From Tectiglobus sp965215755 (GTDB lineage: Bacteria > Pseudomonadota > Alphaproteobacteria > Rhizobiales > Hyphomicrobiaceae): a DNA stretch of 64,000 nt. The stretch is taken from NCBI GenBank assembly GCA_965215755.1, contig OZ244119.1, positions 496,001 to 560,000 of the forward strand. Direction: 5' to 3'. The notes beneath the pieces are model-generated. The model was not told where the DNA came from. It saw nothing but the letters and a program-made list of their open reading frames with translations, and ran no database searches. The translations under genes were made by a program, and so were the position numbers. Below, one piece after another: positions 35,139-44,023 of this stretch (position 1 is the stretch's first letter; the number at the start of each line of letters is the position of its first letter).

Positions 35139-36023
35139 TTAACGGCGACGACGACGCCGGGCGTACCTTCTGCGCCCGCGTCGTTTCCGGTACCAGCGGC
35201 GCTTCCGCGAAAACGTTGGCTTGTTCAGCAAACGCCCAGGCCGGGCCATTTTGAGCCGACGCCTGAGTAGAGGCATCACGCGCCCGATCATTTTCAAATC
35301 TCGCTCGGAAATCTCGCCGCTCGGCAGGCATCCTTTAAGGTAACGGGTTTGCGGCAGCATAATGGGCGCAGGCATGCCCTTCTCCGGGCACTGCGTATGC
35401 CCAAGGCCCAGCAGATGACCGACCTCATGATTGATCAGGTATTGGCGATAGGCGGGAAGGTTGTTGCCATCCCAAGTCTCTGCTCCGCGGAACCAACGCT
35501 CCGCATTGATGACAGCCTTTCCGGAAATTGCGCAGGACAATTCTCCCTCTGTCGTTAACGGACGGCAGAGCCGATCGACAGACCTAGGCTGCGCCAGAAA
35601 CACGGTGAAGTCTTCGCCGGTTTCGACCTGAAGGAAATTGAGATCAGCCTGCGTCCACCCTTCCTTGGAATTGAGAATGGCCGATACATGCTTGGCATAT
35701 TCGTTGGCCGCTGTATCGAGCCCTTTTTCGACCAGAACCCGATAACGAAATACAGCTGCGTCGGAAGGTACAATCGGTTGGTCGACGACCGGTGACTTAC
35801 AGAAAGCCAACCGTTTCACACGAACAAGATAGTCGCCTGAAGCGCATTGCACTGCTGCAAAATCCGGCTCCAGCTGAGCCGTCCAATCAGCTGCCATAGC
35901 CGCGGCGCGTTCGCGTATGTCACCTCTGCTGGAAGACGGTCTAGCTTCAGAGGACGCAGCGCCCAGGAACGACACTGACGCCATCAGCAGAGCAGCGTAC
36001 ACGAACCTGCAATTGCGTATCAC
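35139..36023 (-). CDS. secreted zincin-like protease, DUF3152-type
   Basis: A 294-residue protein if the GTG after GAGGCGG is used; longer starts up to 36119 are open. It begins with a signal peptide (F-V-Y-A-A-L-L-M-A-S-V-S-F-L-G-A-A-S-S-E-A). The zinc motif is H-E-V-G-H-L-L-G-L-G-H, followed by T-Q-C-P-E-K-G-M-P-A-P-I-M-L-P-Q-T, a metzincin-like Met-turn region. The combination fits DUF3152, a family best known from actinobacteria. Four cysteines before the motif may form disulfides. The last about 35 residues are almost entirely Arg, Lys and Tyr, an unusual cationic tail. It is convergent with the cupin gene. Confidence 0.82.
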   Translation of the reverse strand: MIRNCRFVYAALLMASVSFLGAASSEARPSSSRGDIRERAAAMAADWTAQLEPDFAAVQCASGDYLVRVKRLAFCKSPVVDQPIVPSDAAVFRYRVLVEKGLDTAANEYAKHVSAILNSKEGWTQADLNFLQVETGEDFTVFLAQPRSVDRLCRPLTTEGELSCAISGKAVINAERWFRGAETWDGNNLPAYRQYLINHEVGHLLGLGHTQCPEKGMPAPIMLPQTRYLKGCLPSGEISERDLKMIGRVMPLLRRRLKMARPGRLLNKPTFSRKRRWYRKRRGRRRYARRRRRR

Positions 36024-36206
36024 TGACCGCCTCAAATCTCTGCTGCAATATTGCGACAACGTCGTATCACATCGCTCTACATATGGCCCATCACAATAGT
36101 CCGAATTCGGTAATGTCAAAGCCTCTACGCCAACCTGTGGACGGTTGGCCTCAGTCCGGGCCAGCTTAACAGCGACGCAACAAAGAATTGATTAACTGCT
36201 TACTGC

Positions 36207-37772
36207 TTAGCCGGAGGCGAGCTGGAACATCGCTCTCTCCTGGGTATCTAGCTGGTCCACCAAGTCGACTTCCCACTTCAGATACTGGCGCGATGCATCC
36301 TTGTTATGGCGGCGTTCAGCCGTGAAGAACAAGTGATCTATGCGCTCGGCATCTGCTGGACTATCAGGTGTCGTCGCCAACTTAAGACCGGCGTCTTTCC
36401 AATCGATCGGCGTTCCCGTCAAGCGCTTTACATCTGTCAACCCAGCGGCTTTGAGATCTTGCCCAGCCAGCGCCGCGGTCGCTGCATCACCAATCAGGAC
36501 AACAGGTCGACCGTTATCCAGGTTCAGCGCAGCAAGGCGTGGTCGGATACTCCAAACAGCTCCTTCTATGTGTCCATCGCGATAGGCGAGGCTTGCTCTG
36601 AGATCCACAAGTTGTACGGCGGACGCGTCTAGCCTCGCTGGATCCTGCTCCGGCAGTTCTACACTGCCATCCGTTGAGTCGGATGATGGTAGCCTGAGTG
36701 CCTTAGCAGCTTCGACGCCTCCCTCGAGCACGTTCGCCTTGTGCCCCATCTGGCGCAGCCAATAGGCTGCCAATGGCGCTCTTACCCCATCGCTGTCGAT
36801 CAACAGAATGTTCGCCTCACGCACACCGACCCACTCATCGGTCGCCTGTACGAGTTGGCCGCCCGGCGCATGGACCGTACCCGAGACACCGTCGCTGGCA
36901 TATTCTTCGGCCGTGCGAACATCGAGCACATAGTGTGTCCGTGATGGTTCAGAAAGGGCGCTGTTTGCCTGCTCAGCCGATACGAATTCGACTCCGGCGT
37001 TGTTGGCACGTTCGCGTGTGACTGACCGGCGTTGATCGATTTCGCCCTGGCTTGCGTTCTCCGGATATTTGCGCGTCGCGCCATGATCGAGTGGCAGATC
37101 GACAAGGAACCAGCCCTGCGTTCCGTTTTCAAGTGCGTAGATTGGATTGGTTACGCCTGCATCGATCAGCGTCTGGGCGCCGAGGATTGACCGTGTCCGG
37201 CCGGCGCAGTTGACTATGATTGTCGTGTCCGGACTTGGCACAATATCGCGGATACGAAGCGCCAACTCGCCATTTGGGCAGCAGATCCCGCCCGGAATAC
37301 TGAAGTTGTTGTATTCCGCGTAGGGCCTGCCATCGACGATGACATGATCGGTCTTTTCATCCTGCATGCGGCGCACTTCTTCAGCGCTGAGCCGTGGTGT
37401 ATGGCGTTCAATTTCGAGAAGCTCACCAAATGTTTTGCTTGGTACGTTAACGCCGGCATAAAGCGTGAAACCTGCTTTGCCCCAAGCCTGCGCCCCGCCT
37501 TCGAGCACGTGCACGTTGCCATAGCCGAGAGCCTCCGCACGTGCTGCCGCTTTTTCAGCAATGCCATCATTGCCATCAACAAGCACCATGCGAACCTGCC
37601 GATTGGGCGCGACCTCCACAAGCCTGCTCTCGAACGTGCTGTAGGCAACGGGGATCACAAACAGCGGATGCGCCTCACCGTATTCGCCGTACTCGCGCAC
37701 ATCCAGGAACGCGAGTTCGCTGCCATCGGTTAGCCAGGTCCGGACAGTCTCAGGAGATACGAAGTTTGCCAT
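36207..37772 (-). CDS. four-domain rhodanese protein with one active cysteine
   Basis: A 521-residue protein made of four rhodanese repeats (about 5-105, 125-235, 255-365, 375-470). Each has the strand-loop D-V-R or D-L-R/D-G-R near its start. Only the second keeps the sulfur-carrying cysteine, C189 in I-I-V-N-C-A-G-R-T-R-S; the matching positions in the others read D-G-N-D, D-S-D-G and G-D-A-A. A short helical end follows. It is probably a cytoplasmic sulfurtransferase, with the inactive repeats used for binding or structure. The enolase-superfamily gene is about 60 bases upstream on the same strand, so co-transcription is possible. Confidence 0.9.
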   Translation of the reverse strand: MANFVSPETVRTWLTDGSELAFLDVREYGEYGEAHPLFVIPVAYSTFESRLVEVAPNRQVRMVLVDGNDGIAEKAAARAEALGYGNVHVLEGGAQAWGKAGFTLYAGVNVPSKTFGELLEIERHTPRLSAEEVRRMQDEKTDHVIVDGRPYAEYNNFSIPGGICCPNGELALRIRDIVPSPDTTIIVNCAGRTRSILGAQTLIDAGVTNPIYALENGTQGWFLVDLPLDHGATRKYPENASQGEIDQRRSVTRERANNAGVEFVSAEQANSALSEPSRTHYVLDVRTAEEYASDGVSGTVHAPGGQLVQATDEWVGVREANILLIDSDGVRAPLAAYWLRQMGHKANVLEGGVEAAKALRLPSSDSTDGSVELPEQDPARLDASAVQLVDLRASLAYRDGHIEGAVWSIRPRLAALNLDNGRPVVLIGDAATAALAGQDLKAAGLTDVKRLTGTPIDWKDAGLKLATTPDSPADAERIDHLFFTAERRHNKDASRQYLKWEVDLVDQLDTQERAMFQLASG

Positions 37773-37832
37773 TATATCTTTCCGCCTTACTTGCTGCTGT
37801 TTGCGCTTCAGCTCTGGACGTCATTTCCTGAC

Positions 37833-38945
37833 TCAGTTGCGCACTTCGGAACCGCCGACCCTGCAGGATGAAAGGAGTTCCGGCTTGAACTCTAGTCCAT
37901 GACCTGGAGCCTCACCCGGCTTGATCATACCATCGATGGGTATGACAGGGTTGACCCAGATATCGTCGTTCCAGTCCATGTACTCAAGATAGTTGGCATT
38001 GGGGATCGATGCCATCAGGTGGACGGTCAATTCATGAAATAGGTGCGGCGCAATCTGCATGCCCCAGGTTTCTGCAACGCTTGCAATCTTGCGCAGTTCC
38101 GTCAAACCACCCCGCTGGTGATCGGGCTGGAGGATTGGCGAACTGGGCGTCTTGAAAAACGGGCGAAGATCAAACCGCGTGAAGTGGCTTTCACCACCGA
38201 CGACCCGGGTTTTGAGAGCGGCAGCAATGCGCTGATACCCGTCGAAGTCCTCGCAGACGACAGGCTCTTCGAGCCAATAGAGATCGTAGTCATCCAGGTG
38301 ATGGCCTGCTTGAATGGCTGTGTCCGTAGTCCAACCCATGTTGGCATCGATCATGATCTCAATGCCATCGCCCAGCGCATCGCGCATTGCTGCAACGTTC
38401 TTGATGTCTTCGCGCCACGGCCTGATGTGAGCGGCCTGCATCTTGATCGCCTTGAGGCCCATCCCGGTGAAGTGCTTGGCGCGCTCAATCATCGCGTCGC
38501 GATCAAGGCCACGCCAGACACCCGAACCGTAGGCCTCAACCTCGTCCCGGCATTTGCCCCATAGTCGAAACAACGGCAGATCAGCCCGCTTGCCAAGAAT
38601 GTCCCACAGCGCAACATCAACCGCGGAGAGGGCCCAAGTGGCAATGCCGCCGCGACCCATCCAGTAGGTCGATTTCCAAAGTGTCTGCCAGATTTCCTCG
38701 ACCGCGGTTGCATCGCGACCGAGAACGTGAGGCGCAATCATCTCCTTCAGGCAAGCATCCAGTGTGTGCAATCCGCCCGACAATGGCTGCAGGTAACCCA
38801 TTCCCGTCAGCCCGCCCTTGGTTTCAAGCTCAAGCACTAAAAACTCACGATGGGTTGGCGGCATAATACCATTGGCCGGAGGTTCGCCTTCCCAAGGCAC
38901 CTCCAACAGGCTCGTGCGCATCGCTGTAATTGTCGTATCGGACAT
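37833..38945 (-). CDS. mandelate racemase/muconate lactonizing enzyme family protein
   Basis: A 370-residue enolase-superfamily enzyme. The upstream frame adds 62 codons that overlap the divergent promoter region and look non-coding, so the ATG before S-D-T-T-I-T is used. The N-terminal capping domain has the family H-R-E-F-L-V-L-E-L-E. The barrel keeps A-I-K-M-Q, I-M-I-D-A-N-M-G-W (metal Asp), Y-W-L-E-E-P-V (metal Glu), V-G-G-E-S-H (metal Glu) and I-L-Q-P-D. It is probably an acid-sugar or hydroxyacid dehydratase or racemase; which one cannot be told. It is divergent from the AMACR-type gene over about 200 bases. Confidence 0.92.
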   Translation of the reverse strand: MSDTTITAMRTSLLEVPWEGEPPANGIMPPTHREFLVLELETKGGLTGMGYLQPLSGGLHTLDACLKEMIAPHVLGRDATAVEEIWQTLWKSTYWMGRGGIATWALSAVDVALWDILGKRADLPLFRLWGKCRDEVEAYGSGVWRGLDRDAMIERAKHFTGMGLKAIKMQAAHIRPWREDIKNVAAMRDALGDGIEIMIDANMGWTTDTAIQAGHHLDDYDLYWLEEPVVCEDFDGYQRIAAALKTRVVGGESHFTRFDLRPFFKTPSSPILQPDHQRGGLTELRKIASVAETWGMQIAPHLFHELTVHLMASIPNANYLEYMDWNDDIWVNPVIPIDGMIKPGEAPGHGLEFKPELLSSCRVGGSEVRN

Positions 38946-39143
38946 TGGCTTCACCGGAGAATTGCAATCTGATCGCGGCCTTTGGTGGCCGAACGTGCCT
39001 GTAACATGGCACGGGCAGGTGAAATCTGACAACCAGACGCCGCTACGGTGGGCGTCGGATAGGTCTGCAGCGCGCAAGCTATTGCATGCCTGATCTCGCT
39101 GTAGCAGTGTCCCGGTGAAAAAGACCACCAATGGGAGAGAGAC

Positions 39144-40289
39144 ATGGGTCCACTTGCAGGCGTTAAAGTTGTCGAATTTGCAGGAATTGGTCCAGGACCG
39201 TTCTGCTGCATGCTGCTGGCAGACATGGGTGCTGAGGTCATACGTATCGACCGCGCCGACCGCGTCGGCAAGGATGCCATGGAACCACGTTTCAACACGT
39301 TATTGCGCAATCGCAAGAACATCGCCGTTGATTTGAAGAATGCTGAAGGCAAGGAGGTGGCTATGACACTCTCCGAACAGGCAGACATTCTGATCGAGGG
39401 TTTTCGTCCCGGCGTCATGGAGCGCCTCGGCCTTGGTCCGGAAGATATGTGGGCGCGCAATCCCAAACTTGTGTTTGGACGGATGACCGGATGGGGTCAA
39501 GATGGACCGATTGCGCACACCGCCGGCCACGACATCAATTACATCTCTCTTTCCGGTGCGCTCTATTCGATCGGCACCAAGGAGAGCGGTCCTGTTCCAC
39601 CGCTCAATCTCGTTGGTGACTTTGGCGGCGGCGGAGTCTATCTCGCGATGGGAGCCCTTGCGGCCTATATCGAGGCCAAGCAAAGCGGCAAGGGTCAGAT
39701 TGTCGATGCCTCTATGGTGGAAGGAGCTGCGTCGCTCATGACGTCTGCCTACGGTGTTCTGGCGCAAGGATCATGGAAGGAAGACCGCGAGACAAACCGG
39801 TTGGACGGTGGTGCACATTTCTATGGGGCCTTCGAAACCAGCGATGGCGAACACATGGGCATCGGTCCGATTGAGCCTCAGTTTTATGCAATGTTCATGG
39901 ACAAGATGGGGATCGATATGAGTTCGCTGCCGGATCAGATGGATCGCGAGCAATGGCCGGCCGTACGCGAGAAGGTTGCAGCCGTATTCAAAACCAAAAC
40001 TCGAGATGAGTGGACAGCCATATTTGACGGTACTGACGCCTGCGTTGCGCCGGTCCTCCGGATGAGCGAGGCCATTTCTCATCCTCACAATGTCGCCCGC
40101 AAATCATTCGTCACCATCGACGGTGTCACGCAACCTGGACCGGCACCCAAGTTCTCGCGGACAACGCCTGCGGAACCCGGCAATTGCGCGTTTGCCGGCG
40201 AGCACACCGATTATGTAATGAGCGAAGCAGGTTTTGCCGCTGAAGACATCGCTCGGCTGCAACAGGCTGGCGCTATTCGACAACGATAA
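39144..40289 (+). CDS. alpha-methylacyl-CoA racemase family protein
   Basis: A 381-residue class III CoA-transferase family member of the racemase type. It opens with G-P-L-A-G-V-K-V-V-E-F-A-G-I-G-P-G-P-F-C and A-D-M-G-A-E-V-I-R-I-D-R. The racemase signature G-R-M-T-G-W-G-Q-D-G-P and the G-H-D-I-N-Y-I-S-L-S-G-A-L motif (catalytic Asp) are present, with D-G-T-D-A-C-V-A-P-V-L near the end. It would invert the 2-methyl centre of branched acyl-CoAs before beta-oxidation. A good ribosome site (GGGAGAGAG) lies before the ATG. Confidence 0.94.
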   Translation: MGPLAGVKVVEFAGIGPGPFCCMLLADMGAEVIRIDRADRVGKDAMEPRFNTLLRNRKNIAVDLKNAEGKEVAMTLSEQADILIEGFRPGVMERLGLGPEDMWARNPKLVFGRMTGWGQDGPIAHTAGHDINYISLSGALYSIGTKESGPVPPLNLVGDFGGGGVYLAMGALAAYIEAKQSGKGQIVDASMVEGAASLMTSAYGVLAQGSWKEDRETNRLDGGAHFYGAFETSDGEHMGIGPIEPQFYAMFMDKMGIDMSSLPDQMDREQWPAVREKVAAVFKTKTRDEWTAIFDGTDACVAPVLRMSEAISHPHNVARKSFVTIDGVTQPGPAPKFSRTTPAEPGNCAFAGEHTDYVMSEAGFAAEDIARLQQAGAIRQR

Positions 40290-40530
40290 TTTGCTGATAA
40301 TTCTTCATTGCGCCGCGTTCTTTTCTTAAGATCGTCACTGTAATTTGATGAATGCGCCACAACTGCTGGGTCGTGAACACAAGCATTTGTGAAGCATGTT
40401 ATGTGGTTTACGCAAGTGTCGCAACGTACACTGATGCAATTGTACCAGGGGAAAGCTTCTGCAATTGGAGGCTTTGTCCTGCACCCGTGAGAGACAGGCT
40501 GTGAGCCCCGCGAAAGATACTCAATTGTCC

Positions 40531-40911
40531 ATGCCGACGAGAACGGTCGACGAACAGCTCGGACACCGCCTCAAGCTGCGCCGCACCTTGCTCAATCTGA
40601 CACAGGAGCACGTGGCGCGAGAGTGTGGGATTTCCTATCAGCAGGTGCATAAGTACGAGACCGGTCAGTCAAAGTTGAACGCGGCGCGTCTTGTCCAATT
40701 CGGCAAGGTCCTCAACGTCCCAGTCGGTTGGTTTTTCGATGGACTGGAAAAGCTTGACGACGCTGTCGCGGTCAGCCGGGCCGATGCCCAACTTGAGCGC
40801 ACAACAATTCGTCTTGTTGGCATTGCACAGCAGATTCAGAGCAAGCAGAAGTTGAGACAGCTCATTGATTTCGCCAAAATCCTGGTCGAAGAGGATCAAT
40901 GTAAGTCATAG
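40531..40911 (+). CDS. XRE family transcriptional regulator
   Basis: A 126-residue regulator from the ATG chosen here. GTG at 40501 and TTG at 40465 are earlier starts with better ribosome sites, so the true protein may be up to 148 residues. The helix-turn-helix is L-G-H-R-L-K-L-R-R-T-L-L-N-L-T-Q-E-H-V-A-R-E-C-G-I-S-Y-Q-Q-V-H-K-Y-E (read in short segments), with the V-G-W-F-F-D-G linker typical of alphaproteobacterial XRE/Cro proteins. The C-terminal helix may dimerise. No target is evident; neighbours are catabolic genes. Confidence 0.87.
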   Translation: MPTRTVDEQLGHRLKLRRTLLNLTQEHVARECGISYQQVHKYETGQSKLNAARLVQFGKVLNVPVGWFFDGLEKLDDAVAVSRADAQLERTTIRLVGIAQQIQSKQKLRQLIDFAKILVEEDQCKS

Positions 40912-41122
40912 CTGACAGTGCTACGTGCGGTTTGCCTATCTCGCTCATGAATCACAATTGGCATCGCACGATCTGACATATGCCGACTGCGGAATTGATC
41001 TGCTCGCGAGCAGCCCCATCAGCCTTCAGATACATTATCATCTCCCCCTACATCAGTTATAGACGCACGCCGCAATCAGCTCGATGCTGCGGTTCCCGAC
41101 GACCTGGCAATTGAGGTGTTCG

Positions 41123-41653
41123 ATGCTTGACCGACCAAAAGACTCCCAGGAACTGCAGCCGTACCGTGGCCCCGTCAGTTCGTTCGCACTCAGTGAGATT
41201 TTCATTCAGGACGCCTTTGCGAATGATGATCCCAGGCTGTGGGCGCAAATGACGGAGTACAGCTGGTCACGCCCGCTATGCTTGTGCGCAAGCCAAGGGT
41301 ACTGGGTGCACCTGTCAAAGTTTCGTGGCTCAGGTGTTGTGTCTTGCCATCGTCATCCCGCGCCGGTCCATGGCTTTATCATCAAAGGCGGCTGGAGATA
41401 CCTCGAGCATGATTGGGTTGGATCAGCCGGCTCGTACGTGTTTGAGCCGCCCGGTGACATTCACACCCTGGTTACGCTGCCTGATGTGGAGGAAAGCATC
41501 ACGTTGTTTCACAATACCGGAGCGCTGATCTACTGCGATGCCGATGGCAATACGACCGGATACGCCGATGTTTTCTCTCGCATTGACGCGTATGCCAAAC
41601 ACTTTGAAAATGTTGGCCTAGGTGCTGACTACGTCAAACAATTCATCCGTTAG
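41123..41653 (+). CDS. 2,4'-dihydroxyacetophenone dioxygenase family cupin
   Basis: A 176-residue cupin. A GAGGTG ribosome site lies just before this ATG, favoured over a start 13 codons upstream. The cupin barrel shows C-H-R-H-P-A-P-V-H-G-F-I-I-K-G (two His of the metal site), W-R-Y-L-E-H-D-W, and F-E-P-P-G-D-I-H-T-L (third His). This arrangement fits the 2,4'-dihydroxyacetophenone dioxygenase-like family, which cleaves C-C bonds beside an aromatic ketone; the substrate here is not established. It lies about 210 bases after the XRE gene on the same strand. Confidence 0.85.
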   Translation: MLDRPKDSQELQPYRGPVSSFALSEIFIQDAFANDDPRLWAQMTEYSWSRPLCLCASQGYWVHLSKFRGSGVVSCHRHPAPVHGFIIKGGWRYLEHDWVGSAGSYVFEPPGDIHTLVTLPDVEESITLFHNTGALIYCDADGNTTGYADVFSRIDAYAKHFENVGLGADYVKQFIR

Positions 41654-41775
41654 TGTTCCCGTTCTCTTGTTTGGTTGCGAGACCTGCCGCAGGTGAAGAC
41701 CCAACAGTAGATTCGTTGGACCAGCCTTCTGCTCAGACTTAGACTAGTGAACAGACGCCGTTAGGAGTTGCGACA

Positions 41776-42411
41776 GTGATTTATGAATTACGGACCTATA
41801 CCACACCGCCCGGAATGGCACCGAAGCTAGCCAAGTATTCCAGCGATATCGGACGCCCTATCCGAGGCGATGACTATGGCAAGCTGGAGGGGTATTGGCT
41901 GACAGAAATTGGACCACTCAACCAGGTCATGCACTTGTGGAGCTATAACGATTTGAATGACCGGCAGGCGAAACGTGCCGCCCTTGGTCAGAACGCCAGA
42001 TGGCGGGATGAATTTCTACCAAAGGCAGGGCCTTTGATCCTGCGCCAGGACATTCGCCTGATGGACCCTGTGCGTCCGCTGTCGCCTCCAACAAGCAGTG
42101 GAAATGTATATGAGTATCGCTACTATCGCTGCAAAACCGGCAAGGCAGCGGCTTTCGCCAGCAACTTGAAAGACGGTATGGCGGCCCGTGAGCGGCATTC
42201 GATAAATGTTGGGCTGTGGATTTCTATTGCCGGGCAGCCCAATGAAGTCTCACACTTGTGGGTTTACGACAGCCTCAATCATCGCGCCGAAGCGCGTGCG
42301 GCGGCGGCGGCAGATCCCGACTGGAAAGCTGTTCTGGCCAAGAACGGACCGCTCCTCGAGGAAATGTCGTCACTCATCATGATCCCAACGGCCAGCTCTC
42401 CTATGAAGTGA
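41776..42411 (+). CDS. tandem NIPSNAP-domain protein
   Basis: A 211-residue protein with two NIPSNAP (dimeric alpha/beta barrel) repeats, about 1-100 and 108-208. Each begins Y-E-L-R-T-Y or Y-E-Y-R-Y-Y and has N-Q-V-M-H-L-W-S-Y or N-E-V-S-H-L-W-V-Y followed by a helix of R-A-A/A-R-A-A. It starts with GTG after an AGGAG site. The biochemical role of the family is poorly known; members often sit beside aromatic or acyl-CoA degradation genes, as here. Confidence 0.9.
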   Translation: MIYELRTYTTPPGMAPKLAKYSSDIGRPIRGDDYGKLEGYWLTEIGPLNQVMHLWSYNDLNDRQAKRAALGQNARWRDEFLPKAGPLILRQDIRLMDPVRPLSPPTSSGNVYEYRYYRCKTGKAAAFASNLKDGMAARERHSINVGLWISIAGQPNEVSHLWVYDSLNHRAEARAAAAADPDWKAVLAKNGPLLEEMSSLIMIPTASSPMK

Positions 42412-42549
42412 GCGACGTTCCATTTCGATCAGAAATGGCTGGAAAGACGCTCATTTCTGGTTGAAGGTGCACAGCTGATTACTTAGTCGATTGCGCAAAG
42501 CGATGCGATCGCGGGCTGCTGGACGACACGAATTGCGGGATACTAAAAC

Positions 42550-43932
42550 ATGCTGCCACAAACAGGTTGCAAAGCATTTGATAGCGACTTTGCCGAGATA
42601 CAACGGCTGGCAGCTCAGACTGTCGGTAGCGAATCAGAATTGGCCAATGCACTACAGGCGCTCTATGGGAAGATCCTGGGCGTCAATCTTAGTGTCTATG
42701 ATGTCGATGAGCTTCGCGCAGAAGCCCCGCTTGTGCTGAGGTCCATGTACCAGTTGCGCCTCGACCTGAGGGAGCGGCTGAAGGACTGGGAGAGCCGTGG
42801 ACTGGTCTCGGCCGAGGCCGAGCATGCTCTGCGGTCAGTATTTCGCGCCATACGATACGCCACTGACATGCTCGGCGAACTGGCGATCGGTTACGATCAA
42901 ATGGACGCTGGTGAGAAAATCCTGCCCGCTTTCACCGGCTCCGAGATTAATACGCTTATGCACCCATACTTTGAGGTTGCTGAGGGGAGGATCCCGTTTC
43001 AATCCGGTGACGTCATTATCGTACGCGGGCTCAGACATAACAGTGCAGCGATTGCGCGGGTCGGCGATGTTGACTCTCAGTTTTCCCACGCTGCAATCAT
43101 TCATGTCGATGATACTGGCCGCCACCGCGTGCTTGAATCGTTGATTGAAGAAGGTGCCACAATTTCCAATCTCGACTACACGCTGGAGCACGGCCTTGGC
43201 CGGGCGGTTTTATTTCGGCACCGCGACTCTGATATTGCGGCCCGCGCAGCCGACAAGATGTATGAGAAAATTCGGGCCTCCCGTCGCAGTGGCGGGAAGC
43301 ACATCTTCTATGACTTTACGATGGAGCTCGATGGCTACGAGGAGTTGTTCTGCTCCAAGGTCATCCGCGAGGCCTATGACCGTGCAAGCGGTGGCCTCGT
43401 GATGTTGCCGACGTACCCCACAGAGTTTCGCAACTCATCGCGGGACTTCCTTGACCGCATCGGCGTGACCGCAGAGGTCAGTTTCGCTCCCGGCGATATG
43501 GAACTCGAAACCCAATTCGACGCGATTGCTGAATGGCGGGACTTTCGGAAAACCTCGCGTATGCGCCTGATGGACATGGTGATGGTGAAGCTGTTCGAAT
43601 GGATGGAGCAACGAGGCTATCAATTCAAGCCAGGCTTCAGCATTGGGTTGATCAGCTTCTTCGGAAAACTCAGCGGCTACCTGCCAAATTTCCTCAAGGA
43701 TTTCTTGTCATTTGCCATTCCTAAAGTGCCATCGAACATGACTGGTCGCACAATCGGCGCCATTGCCATGCTGCACTCAACCGCAGAGCCGCTCTATCAA
43801 GAATTACAGAAGATGGAGAATGCTTCGATCAAGGCCCACGACCGGCCCCTCCATCCCTTCCAGATCTACGAATATCTTGATGAAGTCGAGCGGAAATCCA
43901 ACGGCAAGATTGGCTATTTGCATAAAGCCTGA
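42550..43932 (+). CDS. YiiX-like permuted NlpC/P60 cysteine hydrolase
   Basis: A 460-residue protein. The N-terminal about 145 residues are helical and unassigned. The central part matches the YiiX/YebB-like permuted papain fold: F-Q-S-G-D-V-I-I-V-R-G, H180 in F-S-H-A-A-I-I-H-V, and C268 in E-E-L-F-C-S-K-V-I-R-E-A-Y as likely His and Cys of the active site. The C-terminal about 150 residues are helical with a hydrophobic stretch (F-S-I-G-L-I-S-F-F-G-K-L-S-G-Y-L). No signal peptide is evident. Family members act on lipid-like or peptide bonds; the substrate is unknown. It is convergent with spoVR. Confidence 0.83.
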   Translation: MLPQTGCKAFDSDFAEIQRLAAQTVGSESELANALQALYGKILGVNLSVYDVDELRAEAPLVLRSMYQLRLDLRERLKDWESRGLVSAEAEHALRSVFRAIRYATDMLGELAIGYDQMDAGEKILPAFTGSEINTLMHPYFEVAEGRIPFQSGDVIIVRGLRHNSAAIARVGDVDSQFSHAAIIHVDDTGRHRVLESLIEEGATISNLDYTLEHGLGRAVLFRHRDSDIAARAADKMYEKIRASRRSGGKHIFYDFTMELDGYEELFCSKVIREAYDRASGGLVMLPTYPTEFRNSSRDFLDRIGVTAEVSFAPGDMELETQFDAIAEWRDFRKTSRMRLMDMVMVKLFEWMEQRGYQFKPGFSIGLISFFGKLSGYLPNFLKDFLSFAIPKVPSNMTGRTIGAIAMLHSTAEPLYQELQKMENASIKAHDRPLHPFQIYEYLDEVERKSNGKIGYLHKA

Positions 43933-44023
43933 TGGGCTGGCGCAGTGTCATTACCAACCACTCGCTTGCCATACAGGCCAAGATCGGATCGGTGATCGTC
44001 AACGAACGAGCGATTGCCTTGCC

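Noticed and set aside
38946..39131. 62-codon upstream extension of the enolase-superfamily gene
   Set aside because: It runs into the divergent promoter region and has non-family, Cys/Arg-rich composition; the downstream ATG matches the family start.
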